Assembly (NCBI RefSeq): GCF_003600155.1
Contig: NZ_QWLD01000016.1
Coordinates: 62,001-126,000, forward strand
DNA: 64,000 nucleotides
Source: Nesterenkonia muleiensis
GTDB lineage: Bacteria; Actinomycetota; Actinomycetes; Actinomycetales; Micrococcaceae
Direction: 5' to 3'
Notes under the pieces: model-generated
The model's database searches: none
What the model saw: the letters and a program-made list of their open reading frames with translations, nothing else
What the model was told of the DNA's origin: nothing
Translations under genes and position numbers: made by a program
Shown here: positions 9,200 through 17,257 of the stretch, in pieces
Layout: each line of letters starts with the position of its first letter
Numbering within the stretch: position 1 is the first letter of the stretch

Positions 9200-9730
9200 T
9201 CAGGAGGGAAGAGGGTTCGGACCAGTATGGACATGCTGGAAGTGGTCGTCGAAGATCAGCGCCGTCTGAGTGCTCTGCACACACTGCAAGGACTGTATCC
9301 GCTCAAAGATGACCCGGCGCAGATCCTCCACTGTCCGAGTGCGGACCAGGAGAACGGCGTCATACTGTCCGCCGACCAAGGCCACATGGCGCACAGCCGG
9401 ATCTTCTGCCAGTGCACTGCGGAGAACCTCCCAATCGTCCTGCTTCAACGTCACGAAGACATAAGCCGCCGTCTCCAATCCGGCGGCACGGGGGTCGATC
9501 ACCGCCGTATACCCCTGCAGCACCCCGGCCGAGCGCAGACCCGCGATCCGCTCATAGGCGCTGGCCCGGGAGAGATGCAGCTCCTGGGCGATGCTTGTCA
9601 CAGACTTTCGCGCATCCCTGCTCAGCGCAGTGAGGATCGCATGGTCGGTGGCGTCCAGGTCCCGCCTCGTCTTCGCCGAGCCTGTGCTAGTCGGCAACGA
9701 GGTCGCCTTGCTGTCCAGCATGCCATTCAT
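9200..9730 (-). CDS. Lrp/AsnC-family transcriptional regulator
   Basis: The regulator has an N-terminal winged helix (LDATDHAILTALSRDARKSVTSIAQELHLSRASAYERIAGLRSAGVLQGY, a typical AsnC HTH read in parts). A C-terminal RAM ligand-binding domain follows (AAYVFVTLKQDDW, then VALVGGQYDAVLLVRTRTVEDL). It is divergent from the branched-chain 2-oxoacid dehydrogenase operon at 9904. This matches BkdR-type regulators that sense branched-chain amino acids or 2-oxoacids. The start is uncertain: ATG 9730 or 9721 give the best family length, while ATG 9772 adds an unusual 14-residue extension but has a weak GGA upstream. Confidence 0.85.
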   Translation of the reverse strand: MNGMLDSKATSLPTSTGSAKTRRDLDATDHAILTALSRDARKSVTSIAQELHLSRASAYERIAGLRSAGVLQGYTAVIDPRAAGLETAAYVFVTLKQDDWEVLRSALAEDPAVRHVALVGGQYDAVLLVRTRTVEDLRRVIFERIQSLQCVQSTQTALIFDDHFQHVHTGPNPLPS

Positions 9731-9903
9731 AGTTTTGGACACTATCAGCACAGGACCACCTGATCGAATCATTTCGTCCAGATTTATCCACCTGGTAGAA
9801 GAAGAAGTCTGCTATTCGCCCAAATGGTGGCGGACACTCTGATCGATCACCCACACTTAAAAACAGCTATGAGTCAGGTCACATATGCAGACGAGAGGGC
9901 GAG

Positions 9904-11196
9904 ATGACCGACAACACGACACCCCACGCATCACCACCCTCGGCGGACAACAGGGCCGACACCTCGCCGACGGCCGTAGACTCCGGGCCACACAGCCTGG
10001 TCTCTCCCGCTGCCGGTCACGAGAAGGCCGAGCACGCCTCCAGGATTCTGGAAGCCAGCCGGAGCTTCGGCATCACTGCGGAGCAGTACATGCTTCCGGC
10101 GCAGCAGCAGATCCGGATGCTGGACCCGGACGGCAGCCTGGTTCCCGAGGAGCAGCAGGGCACCGGCCCCGGGCACGAATACCCGATCCCGGAGGACGAT
10201 GTGCTGCTGAAGGCATACACCTCCCTGGTGGCCGGCCGCCGCATCAATGATCAGAACTACGCCTTGGTCCGGCAGGGCCGGATGGCTGTCTACCCCTCCT
10301 CGCACGGCCAGGAAGCCTGCCAGGTGGGCGCCGCACTGTGCCTGGGCGAGGGCGACTGGATGTTTCCCACCTACCGCGACTCAGTAGCCGTGATCTCCCG
10401 CGGAGTGGACCCGCTGGACGTGATGGTCTCCTTCCGCGGGGACTGGCACTGCGGCTACGATCCCAAGGCCTACCGGGTGGGAGCGATGTCCACCCCGCTG
10501 ACCACCCAGCTGCTGCACGCGGTCGGTGTGGCCCATGCCGCCAAGCTGCGCGGTGAGGACACCGTGGTGCTTGCCATGTGCGGCGACGGGGCCACTTCCG
10601 AGGGCGACTTCCACGAGGCGCTGAACTTCGCCGCCGTCTTCGAGGTGCCGGTGGTGTTCTTTGTGCAGAACAACGGCTATGCCATCTCGGTGCCGCTGTC
10701 CAATCAGTCCGCCGCCCCCTCCCTGGCGCATAAGGCCATCGGCTACGGGCTCGCCGGGGAGCAGGTGGACGGCAATGACATGGTGGCCGTGCTGGCCACC
10801 CTGCGCCGGGCAGTGCACCTGGCCCGGGAGAACTCCATGCCGCTGCTGCTGGAAGCCGTCACCTACCGGATGCAGGCCCACACCAACGCCGATGATGAGA
10901 CCCGCTACCGCGACCGGGAGGAAGTGGAGCAGTGGAAGCGCAAGGATCCGCTGCTGCGCATGCAGAAGCTCCTCACCGCCAAGGGGCTGCTGGACGAGGC
11001 CGCCGAGACCCAGATCGCCGCAGCCGCCGAGGAGGTGGCCGCCTCACTGCGCCAGGCGATGTCCGCCGAGCCGGAGGAGGATCCGCTGGAGATCTTCGAC
11101 CACGTCTACACCGAACCCACTGCCCAGCTGAGCGCCCAGCGGTCACAGCTGGCCGATGAACTGGCAGGCGTCGACGCCGAGGAGGGCACCCGCTGA
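9904..11196 (+). CDS. Branched-chain 2-oxoacid dehydrogenase E1 alpha subunit
   Basis: This 430-residue E1 alpha subunit carries the thiamine-diphosphate motif GDGATSEGDFHEALN running to VVFFVQNNGYA. It also has the PTYRDSVAVISRG substrate region and the YRMQAHTNADD loop typical of BCKDH/acetoin-type E1 alpha. With E1 beta it decarboxylates 2-oxoacids and reductively acylates the E2 lipoyl group. The first 70 residues are a low-complexity extension rich in Ser/Pro/Ala; the start ATG 9904 has a purine-rich GAGAGGGCGAG upstream. Its TGA overlaps the next ATG (ATGA-type, 11194-11198), indicating translational coupling. Pyruvate dehydrogenase specificity is less likely given the Lrp neighbour but not excluded. 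Confidence 0.88.
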   Translation: MTDNTTPHASPPSADNRADTSPTAVDSGPHSLVSPAAGHEKAEHASRILEASRSFGITAEQYMLPAQQQIRMLDPDGSLVPEEQQGTGPGHEYPIPEDDVLLKAYTSLVAGRRINDQNYALVRQGRMAVYPSSHGQEACQVGAALCLGEGDWMFPTYRDSVAVISRGVDPLDVMVSFRGDWHCGYDPKAYRVGAMSTPLTTQLLHAVGVAHAAKLRGEDTVVLAMCGDGATSEGDFHEALNFAAVFEVPVVFFVQNNGYAISVPLSNQSAAPSLAHKAIGYGLAGEQVDGNDMVAVLATLRRAVHLARENSMPLLLEAVTYRMQAHTNADDETRYRDREEVEQWKRKDPLLRMQKLLTAKGLLDEAAETQIAAAAEEVAASLRQAMSAEPEEDPLEIFDHVYTEPTAQLSAQRSQLADELAGVDAEEGTR

Positions 11197-12242
11197 TGAG
11201 CACCGCGACAGCAACGGAAGCCACCACCTTCGCCTCCGCCCTGAACACCGCGATGTCTGACGCCATGGAGGAAGATGACTCCGTGGTGGTCTTCGGCGAG
11301 GACGTCGGCACCCTGGGCGGGGTCTTCCGGATCACCGACGGGCTGACCACACGCTTCGGGGAGAACCGCTGCTTCGACACCCCGCTGGCCGAGTCCGGAA
11401 TCGCCGGAACTGCGGTGGGCATGGCCATCAACGGGATGCGCCCGGTGATCGAGATGCAGTTCGACGCCTTCGCCTACCCGGCCCTGGAACAGGTCTTCAG
11501 CCATATCGCCAAGATGGCCAACCGCACCCGGGGACGGGTCCGCCTGCCGATCGTCATCCGCATTCCCTACGGCGGCGGAGTGGGCGGGGTGGAGCACCAC
11601 TGCGACTCCTCCGAGGCCTACTACGCACACACCGCCGGACTGAAGGTCTTCACCCCAGCCACCGTGGCCGATGCTTACCTGATGCTGCGCGAGGCCATCG
11701 ACACCGAGGATCCGGTGGTGTTCTTCGAGCCTAAGAAGCTCTACTGGTCCAAGGCCGGCGAGGACCTCTCCGCGCTGCGCCAGCAGTACGAATCCTCCGC
11801 GGATACCGCCGGAGCCGAGAGTCCGCGGGTGGGACCCACCGGCAATGCCAAGGTGGTCCGTGAGGGCACCGATGTCTCGATCATCAGCTACGGGCCCTCG
11901 GTCTCCACTGTGCTGAAGGCTGCTGAAGCCGCCGCTGAGGACGGGATCTCCGCCGAGGTGCTGGACCTGCGTTCCGTGGTGCCCTTCGATGAGGAGGCCC
12001 TGGTGTCCACTGTGGAGAAGACCGGCCGCGCCGTGGTGGTGGCCGAGGCCCAGGGCTTCGTCTCAGTGGCCAGCGAGATCACCGCCCGGATCCAGGAGCG
12101 CTGCTTCCATTCCCTGGCCTCTCCGGTGCTCCGGGTCACCGGCTTCGATATTCCCTATCCGGCGCCGAAGCTGGAGGAGCACCACCTTCCCAGTGTGGAC
12201 CGGATCCTCGATGCCCTCGACGAACTCCAGTGGGAGGACTGA
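11196..12242 (+). CDS. Branched-chain 2-oxoacid dehydrogenase E1 beta subunit
   Basis: This 348-residue transketolase-like pyrimidine-binding subunit has VVVFGEDVGTLGGVFRIT with the catalytic Glu, then DTPLAESGIAGTAVGMA, IEMQFDAFAYPALEQ and GGGVGGVEHHCDSSEAY. The C-terminal transketolase domain contains VLDLRSVVPFDEEAL. It forms the alpha2-beta2 E1 with the preceding gene. The start codon overlaps the upstream stop, and the E2 gene begins 2 bp after its TGA, so the three genes form one tight operon. No E3 (lipoamide dehydrogenase) gene follows; the complex must borrow the housekeeping one. Confidence 0.9.
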   Translation: MSTATATEATTFASALNTAMSDAMEEDDSVVVFGEDVGTLGGVFRITDGLTTRFGENRCFDTPLAESGIAGTAVGMAINGMRPVIEMQFDAFAYPALEQVFSHIAKMANRTRGRVRLPIVIRIPYGGGVGGVEHHCDSSEAYYAHTAGLKVFTPATVADAYLMLREAIDTEDPVVFFEPKKLYWSKAGEDLSALRQQYESSADTAGAESPRVGPTGNAKVVREGTDVSIISYGPSVSTVLKAAEAAAEDGISAEVLDLRSVVPFDEEALVSTVEKTGRAVVVAEAQGFVSVASEITARIQERCFHSLASPVLRVTGFDIPYPAPKLEEHHLPSVDRILDALDELQWED

Positions 12243-12244
12243 GC

Positions 12245-13693
12245 ATGACCACTTTCAATCTGCCCGATCTGGGCGAGGGCCTCACCGAGGCCGTGCTGCT
12301 GAACTGGCTGGTGACCGAGGGGGATCCCGTGGAGGTGGACCAGCCCATCGCAGAGGTGGAGACTGCCAAATCCGCCATTGAGGTACCTTCCCCCTATGCC
12401 GGTACGGTCCAGACCCTGCACGGCGAGGTCGGAGAGACTCTCGAGGTGGACAAACCGCTGATCACGGTCACGACAAAGGGCGACGACGCACCATCAGCTG
12501 CCGCTGACAAAGGCGCAGGTGCCTTGTCCTACCGTGAGGAGGAGCGCGCAGGCACCGCCGCGCCTGAGGAAGCTGAATCGGAAGGCTCCGGGAACGTGCT
12601 GATCGGTTACGGCACCTCAGCATCCAGCAACGGACGACGACGCCGCCGCAGACGGCAGGTGCCCACGCAGGCCGCACCGGGCGAGACTGCCCCGGGCGAA
12701 CCCCAGCTGGTGGAGGCCACCCCTACTCAGACTCCACCCGTGGAGGCCACGCCCTCCGGTTCGGCCAAGGCGCCCCGGGTCTCCTCTCCCCTGGTGCGCA
12801 AACTGGCTCGGGAGCAGGGCGTGGCCCTGGACTCGCTGCCCGGCAGTGGGCCGGACGGGCTGATCATGCGCCAGGACGTGCTCACTGCCGCTGGCGCTTC
12901 CGCCGACGGGGTGGCCGGCTCTCCAAGTGAGCCTGTCGCAGCCCGGGCCGCTGGGGCGTCGTCGTCGGCTGATACCGACCCGGCCACAGGATTGGCCGTG
13001 CGTGAGCAGACCCCGGTGACCGGGATCCGCAAGGCGATCGCCACCAAGCTTTCGCAGTCACGGGCCGAGATCCCGGAGGCCACCGTTTGGCAGGACATCG
13101 ATGTCACCGCGCTGCTGGACCTCCGCACACGGCTGAAGGCCTCGGATCAGGGGGCGCCCTCGGTGCTGGCGTTCCTCTCCCGGTTCGTGATCGCCGGGCT
13201 GCAGCGCCACCCTGAGCTGAACTCCCGGATCGACTCCGATGGGACTGGTGAGACCATCACCCAGTTCCAAGGGGTGAACCTGGGCTTCGCCGCACAGACG
13301 CCTAAGGGGCTGCTGGTTCCGGTGCTGCGTCACGCGGAGCAGCACTCCGCCCGGGTGCTGCATACCGAGATTCGCCGGCTGGCTGAGGCCGGCCGGGAAG
13401 GCACACTCTCCGGCACAGAGCTCTCCGGCGGTACGTTCACGGTGAACAATTATGGGGTCTTCGGCTCCGACGGAGCCACCCCCATCATCAACCATCCGGA
13501 GGCCGCGATCCTGGGCATCGGCCGCATTATGGACCGGCCTTGGGCGGTGGACGGTCAGCTTGCTGTGCGCAAGGTGACCACCTTGACCCTGGCCTTTGAC
13601 CACCGCGTCTGCGACGGCGGGGCAGCAGGCGGGTTCCTGGATTTCGTGGCCACCTGCATGGAGAACCCCGCTGCCGCATTGACAGATCTGTGA
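12245..13693 (+). CDS. Dihydrolipoamide acyltransferase (E2) of the 2-oxoacid dehydrogenase complex
   Basis: ATG 12245 was chosen because GGGAGG (12231-12236) sits at a good distance. The protein has one N-terminal lipoyl domain with the lipoylated Lys at about residue 42 (VETAKSAIEVPS). A long Pro/Thr/Ala linker containing an Arg cluster follows, then a peripheral subunit-binding domain (VSSPLVRKLAREQGVAL) and the catalytic acyltransferase domain ending in the active-site stretch AFDHRVCDGG. It transfers the branched-chain acyl group from E1 to CoA. The 482-residue length with a single lipoyl domain is usual for BCKDH E2. Intergenic sequence after it carries the operator for the next operon. 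Confidence 0.9.
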   Translation: MTTFNLPDLGEGLTEAVLLNWLVTEGDPVEVDQPIAEVETAKSAIEVPSPYAGTVQTLHGEVGETLEVDKPLITVTTKGDDAPSAAADKGAGALSYREEERAGTAAPEEAESEGSGNVLIGYGTSASSNGRRRRRRRQVPTQAAPGETAPGEPQLVEATPTQTPPVEATPSGSAKAPRVSSPLVRKLAREQGVALDSLPGSGPDGLIMRQDVLTAAGASADGVAGSPSEPVAARAAGASSSADTDPATGLAVREQTPVTGIRKAIATKLSQSRAEIPEATVWQDIDVTALLDLRTRLKASDQGAPSVLAFLSRFVIAGLQRHPELNSRIDSDGTGETITQFQGVNLGFAAQTPKGLLVPVLRHAEQHSARVLHTEIRRLAEAGREGTLSGTELSGGTFTVNNYGVFGSDGATPIINHPEAAILGIGRIMDRPWAVDGQLAVRKVTTLTLAFDHRVCDGGAAGGFLDFVATCMENPAAALTDL

Positions 13694-13780
13694 GCATCCC
13701 GTCAGCTGCTTGCACTCCAGGCATCACGGCCAGGCTGCAGAGCCGTGTGATTGACGCCATAGTCAGCTCATGACAAGGTA

Positions 13781-13802
13781 TTAGTGAACGGTCGGTCAGT
13801 AA
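13781..13802. promoter_or_regulatory. Putative TetR/PaaR-type operator upstream of the thiolase operon
   Basis: A 22-bp palindrome, TTAGTGAAC-GGTC-GGTCAGTAA, ends 16 bp before the thiolase GTG and abuts its GGAGG ribosome site, so a bound repressor would block transcription or initiation. It is related base for base to the sites at 9127-9148 and 29993-30014. Confidence 0.65.
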
Positions 13803-13818
13803 ATCGGAGGTTCTCACC

Positions 13819-15021
13819 GTGACTCACGCTGCTTTTCTGGTGTCAGGGACCCGCACGCCGGTGGGCCGCTACGGCGGCGCGCTCTCTTCGGTGCGGCCCG
13901 ATGACCTCGCCGCCCTGGTGATCCGCCAGGTGGTAGAAGACTCCGGGGTGCCTTCGGCGGAGGTCGACGAGGTGATCCTCGGCAATGCCAACGGGGCAGG
14001 CGAGGAGAACCGCAATGTCGCCCGGATGGCCTGGCTGCTGGCCGGCTTCGAGGACTCAGTGCCGGGGATCACGGTCAACCGACTGTGCGCCTCCGGGCTC
14101 TCCGCCATCGCCGCCGCCCAGCAGATGATCGCCGCCGGGGCTGCCGATATCGTCGTCACCGGCGGGGTCGAGTCGATGTCGCGGGCACCGTGGGTGCTGG
14201 CGAAGCCGGAGAAGCCCTTCGCCAAGCCCGGTGAGCTGGTAGACACCTCCATCGGCTGGCGGTTCATCAACTCTGAGCACCTCAAACATGACAAACGCAC
14301 CTTTTCTATGCCGGAGACCGCCGAGGAGGTCGCTCGGGTGGACGGAATCTCTCGGGAGGAGGCCGACGCCTTTGCCCTGCGCTCCCAACGGCGCGCCTGC
14401 GCCGCGCAGGAAGCCGGACACCTGCGCCGTGAGATCACTCCGGTCCAGGTCCCCGGCCGTAGGGGCTCGGTCACCGTGGTCGACACCGACGAAGGGCCGC
14501 GTCCTGAGACGACCGCGGAAGCGCTGGCCGGGCTGCGACCGGTGGTGGCCGGCGGAGCTGTGGTCACCGCCGGGAACTCTTCATCGCTGAATGACGGCGC
14601 CTCGGCCGTCATCGTCGCTTCCGAGCGTGCGGTGCAGAAGTACGGGCTGACTCCGCGAGCCCGTGTGGTCGGCTCTGCCAACGCCGGTGTTCCTCCCGAA
14701 GTCATGGGCATTGGCCCGGTGCCGGCCACCCAGAGAGTCTTGGAACGTGCCGGCTGGCAGTTGGAGGATCTGCAGGCCGTTGAGCTCAATGAGGCCTTCG
14801 CCACCCAGTCTCTGGCCTGCATCCGCCGGCTGGGCCTGGATGAGGAGATCGTCAACGCTGACGGCGGTGCCATCGCCCTGGGCCACCCGCTGGGGTCCTC
14901 AGGTTCACGGATCGCCCTGACTCTGCTGCGGCGGATGGAGGACGATGGCCTGACCCGGGGGCTGGCCACCATGTGCGTGGGAGTCGGTCAGGGCTCGGCC
15001 ATGCTGCTGGAAAGGGTGTGA
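13819..15021 (+). CDS. paaJ: Acetyl-CoA acyltransferase, 3-oxoadipyl/3-oxo-dehydrosuberyl-CoA thiolase type
   Basis: This 400-residue thiolase has acyl-enzyme Cys90 (VNRLCASGLSAI), His356 in GGAIALGHPLG, the NEAFA segment and base Cys386 in MCVGVGQGS. The GTG start follows a GGAGG at 13806-13810. The segment order and the DTSIGWRF insert are those of the PcaF/PaaJ subgroup, which cleaves 3-oxoadipyl-CoA and 3-oxo-5,6-dehydrosuberyl-CoA. The following hydratase and dehydrogenase genes and nearby paaZ favour the phenylacetate role. With the catechol branch broken here, a pure PcaF role is less likely. The gene is first in a three-gene operon preceded by a PaaR-like operator. Confidence 0.82.
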   Translation: MTHAAFLVSGTRTPVGRYGGALSSVRPDDLAALVIRQVVEDSGVPSAEVDEVILGNANGAGEENRNVARMAWLLAGFEDSVPGITVNRLCASGLSAIAAAQQMIAAGAADIVVTGGVESMSRAPWVLAKPEKPFAKPGELVDTSIGWRFINSEHLKHDKRTFSMPETAEEVARVDGISREEADAFALRSQRRACAAQEAGHLRREITPVQVPGRRGSVTVVDTDEGPRPETTAEALAGLRPVVAGGAVVTAGNSSSLNDGASAVIVASERAVQKYGLTPRARVVGSANAGVPPEVMGIGPVPATQRVLERAGWQLEDLQAVELNEAFATQSLACIRRLGLDEEIVNADGGAIALGHPLGSSGSRIALTLLRRMEDDGLTRGLATMCVGVGQGSAMLLERV

Positions 15022-15023
15022 CC

Positions 15024-15860
15024 ATGACTGTGCTGGAACCCGAGAGCTTCTCCACGCTGCAGCTCAATGAGTCCGCAGACCGGGTCTATGCCCGGTTGGA
15101 ACGGCCCGCCAAGCGCAATGCCATCGACTCAGAGATGATCGCGGAGCTGCACACGCTCTGCGCCTATCTGGAGGAACAGCCGAAGATCCTGGTCCTTTCG
15201 GGCACTGAGGTCAACGGCAAGGGGATCTTCGCCTCCGGGGCTGATATCGGTCAGTTGCGCGAACGCCGTCGCGCCGATGCCCTGCGGGGTATCAACTCTG
15301 CCTGCTTTGACCGGCTGGCTAAGCTTCCCATGCCAGTGATCGCCGCCATCGACGGCTATGCCCTGGGCGGCGGGGCAGAACTGGCCTGGGCCGCTGATTT
15401 CCGGGTCGCCACTTCTCGGGTCAAAGTCGGCCAGCCGGAGACCGGCCTGGGCATCATTCCCGCTGCAGGGGCCCTGTGGCGACTCAAGGAGCTCTCCGGT
15501 GAGTCTTTGGCCAAGGAGATTCTGTTCGCAGGCCTCATCCTCAGCGCCGACGAGGCGCTGGCCCACGGTCTGGTCAGCTCAGTGCACGAGCCCGACGATC
15601 TGCTCGAGGCCGCAGACGCTCTGGCAGACCGCATCGCTGATCAGGACCCGCTGGCTGTCCAAGTCTCCAAGCGGGTTTTCGCCATGCCCCGGGAGGCCCA
15701 TCCGCATGTGGATGACCTGGCCCAGGCCATCCTGTTTGAGTCTCAGGCCAAGTTCGACCGCATGCAGGCATTCCTCGATCGGAAGAACACCGGCGGCACC
15801 AACTCTGACCGCCAGAAGACTGAACGCAAAGAAACATCCTCCGAGGAGTCCACAGCATGA
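15024..15860 (+). CDS. paaF: Enoyl-CoA hydratase, PaaF-type
   Basis: ATG 15024 lies 2 bp after the thiolase TGA, with GGAAAGG just upstream. This is a crotonase with both catalytic glutamates of true hydratases: GGGAELAWAADFRVA and QPETGLGIIPAAG. The oxyanion-hole segment GIFASGADIGQL is present. It would hydrate 2,3-dehydroadipyl-CoA to 3-hydroxyadipyl-CoA in the lower PAA pathway; the assignment to PaaF rather than PaaG rests on those glutamates and on the neighbours. The last 20 residues are a charged, poorly conserved tail (TGGTNSDRQKTERKE). Its stop overlaps the next ATG (ATGA at 15857). Confidence 0.82.
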   Translation: MTVLEPESFSTLQLNESADRVYARLERPAKRNAIDSEMIAELHTLCAYLEEQPKILVLSGTEVNGKGIFASGADIGQLRERRRADALRGINSACFDRLAKLPMPVIAAIDGYALGGGAELAWAADFRVATSRVKVGQPETGLGIIPAAGALWRLKELSGESLAKEILFAGLILSADEALAHGLVSSVHEPDDLLEAADALADRIADQDPLAVQVSKRVFAMPREAHPHVDDLAQAILFESQAKFDRMQAFLDRKNTGGTNSDRQKTERKETSSEESTA

Positions 15861-16714
15861 CCGCTTCACTTCCATCACATGCCGGTGTTCTGGGCGGCGG
15901 ACGTATGGGCGGCGGGATCGCCCACGCGTTGCTGATCTCAGGTGCCGCCGAGGTGGTCGTCGTCGAAGTCAACGACGACGCCGCAGAGGCCGCACGTGAG
16001 CGCATCACCGCTGACGTGCAAGCTTCCCTGGACCGGGGCAAGATCTCTGGAGAGCTCACCGAGTGGTCCGGCAAGCTGACTATGAGCACCGACTACGCAG
16101 ATTTCTCCCGCTGCGGACTGGTCATTGAGGCCGTGCCTGAGGATCAGGGCCTCAAAGTCGCTGCCCTGACCCGGGTGGAGCAGCAATTGGGCACAGACGC
16201 CTATCTGGCGACGAACACCTCATCGATCGCCGTCACCGACCTCGCGAAGAACCTGCAGCGTCCCGAGCAGTTCTGCGGTCTGCACTTCTTCAACCCGGTG
16301 CCGGCCTCCACACTGGTCGAGGTCGTCCTCGCCGAACAGACCGGATCCGAGCTCAAAGCCCTAGCACCCGGCTGGGTGGAGGCTCTGGGCAAGACCCCGG
16401 TAGCGGTCAAGGACGCTCCCGGCTTCGCCTCCTCCCGGCTGGGCGTAGCCATCGGCCTGGAGGCCATCCGCATGCTGGAGGAGGGGGTCGCCAGCGCTGA
16501 GGACATCGACAATGCCATGGTGCTGGGCTATAAGTTCCCCATCGGTCCCCTGGCGCTGACTGACATCGTGGGCCTGGATGTGCGCCTAGGAATAGCCGAG
16601 TACCTGCACTCCACCCTGGGTGAGCGGTTCGCGCCCCCGCAGCTGATGCGCGATATGGTCAGCCGCGGGGAGCTGGGCCGTAAGACCGGCAGAGGCTTTT
16701 ACACCTACGAGTAG
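15857..16714 (+). CDS. paaH: 3-hydroxyacyl-CoA dehydrogenase, PaaH-type
   Basis: The product has an NAD-binding Rossmann fold with GVLGGGRMGGGIA at residue 10 and acidic VVVVEVN at the strand-2 end, EAVPEDQGLK, and the catalytic His in FCGLHFFNPVPAS. The C-terminal dimerisation domain ends GRKTGRGFYTYE. At 285 residues it is the single-domain, short HAD type. It oxidises 3-hydroxyadipyl-CoA to 3-oxoadipyl-CoA, the thiolase substrate. It is the last gene of the operon; the next gene is on the opposite strand, and a toxin gene begins only 40 bp further. Confidence 0.85.
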   Translation: MTASLPSHAGVLGGGRMGGGIAHALLISGAAEVVVVEVNDDAAEAARERITADVQASLDRGKISGELTEWSGKLTMSTDYADFSRCGLVIEAVPEDQGLKVAALTRVEQQLGTDAYLATNTSSIAVTDLAKNLQRPEQFCGLHFFNPVPASTLVEVVLAEQTGSELKALAPGWVEALGKTPVAVKDAPGFASSRLGVAIGLEAIRMLEEGVASAEDIDNAMVLGYKFPIGPLALTDIVGLDVRLGIAEYLHSTLGERFAPPQLMRDMVSRGELGRKTGRGFYTYE

Positions 16715-16753
16715 ATCTGGGCTGGCCACCTGCATCGCCGCAAAGGTGCTGGC

Positions 16754-17146
16754 TCACTGGATCTGGAGCGGGCTGATTTCAGCGAGATAGCCGAAATCAC
16801 GATTCCTGTGAAGCAACGGCACACCGCGCCTCAGGGCCACCGCTGCGATGAGGCAGTCAACGAGACTGCGCATCGGATGGCCGTTCCGCCTGGATGCCAC
16901 GAACAATTTCGCTGAGGCACGGTAGTCAAGCCGAGAATCAACAGCGAGCATTGTCAGCCCGTCGACAAGCGTGCTGATATCGCGTTCCAACCTCGCAGTG
17001 CTGGCTCCTGCAAGCAGCTCCATCATGATCGGCTCCGTCACTGCTAGCTCGGCCTCGCCTTCGATCAGGCGAGTCAGCCGCTCCACAGACGCATCACTGG
17101 TGTCGCGGAGATACTCTACCCACACCGAGGTGTCCACGAGGATCAT
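16754..17146 (-). CDS. vapC: VapC-family PIN-domain toxin (ribonuclease)
   Basis: This is a 130-residue PIN domain starting MILVDTSVWVEYL at ATG 17146. The four acidic metal ligands are intact: Asp5, Glu43 (MMELLAG), Asp97 (SLVDCLIA) and Asp117 (NRDFGYL). VapC toxins cleave RNA, usually tRNA, and are held by VapB. Here the ATG overlaps the stop of a vapB reading frame (ATGA), but only the C-terminal 36 codons of that antitoxin remain. The gene therefore looks like an intact toxin without its own antitoxin. It may be silent, or neutralised by another VapB in the genome. Confidence 0.85.
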   Translation of the reverse strand: MILVDTSVWVEYLRDTSDASVERLTRLIEGEAELAVTEPIMMELLAGASTARLERDISTLVDGLTMLAVDSRLDYRASAKLFVASRRNGHPMRSLVDCLIAAVALRRGVPLLHRNRDFGYLAEISPLQIQ

Positions 17147-17253
17147 TCCTCCGCCCACGGATCGTCCTCCGCACGCAGCGCGTCGAGATCTCCGTCCCAT
17201 CCGATACCGCGGAGATCGAGCAAGAACTCTTTGTGAAGGCTGCTGGCTCCTAT
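17143..17253 (-). pseudogene. vapB: VapB antitoxin, C-terminal remnant
   Basis: On the reverse strand a frame ending in TGA at 17143-17145 reads SSLHKEFLLDLRG, then IGWDGDLDALRAEDD and PWAEE. This is the typical toxin-wrapping C-terminus of VapB antitoxins (LHREFLL and GWxGDLD pattern). The N-terminal ribbon-helix-helix half is missing: upstream the sequence becomes the 3' end of the FAD monooxygenase gene (stop at 17258). I infer that a rearrangement brought the hpa operon in and cut off vapB. There is no start codon in the remaining frame, so it is probably not translated. Confidence 0.7.
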
Positions 17254-17257
17254 GCGT

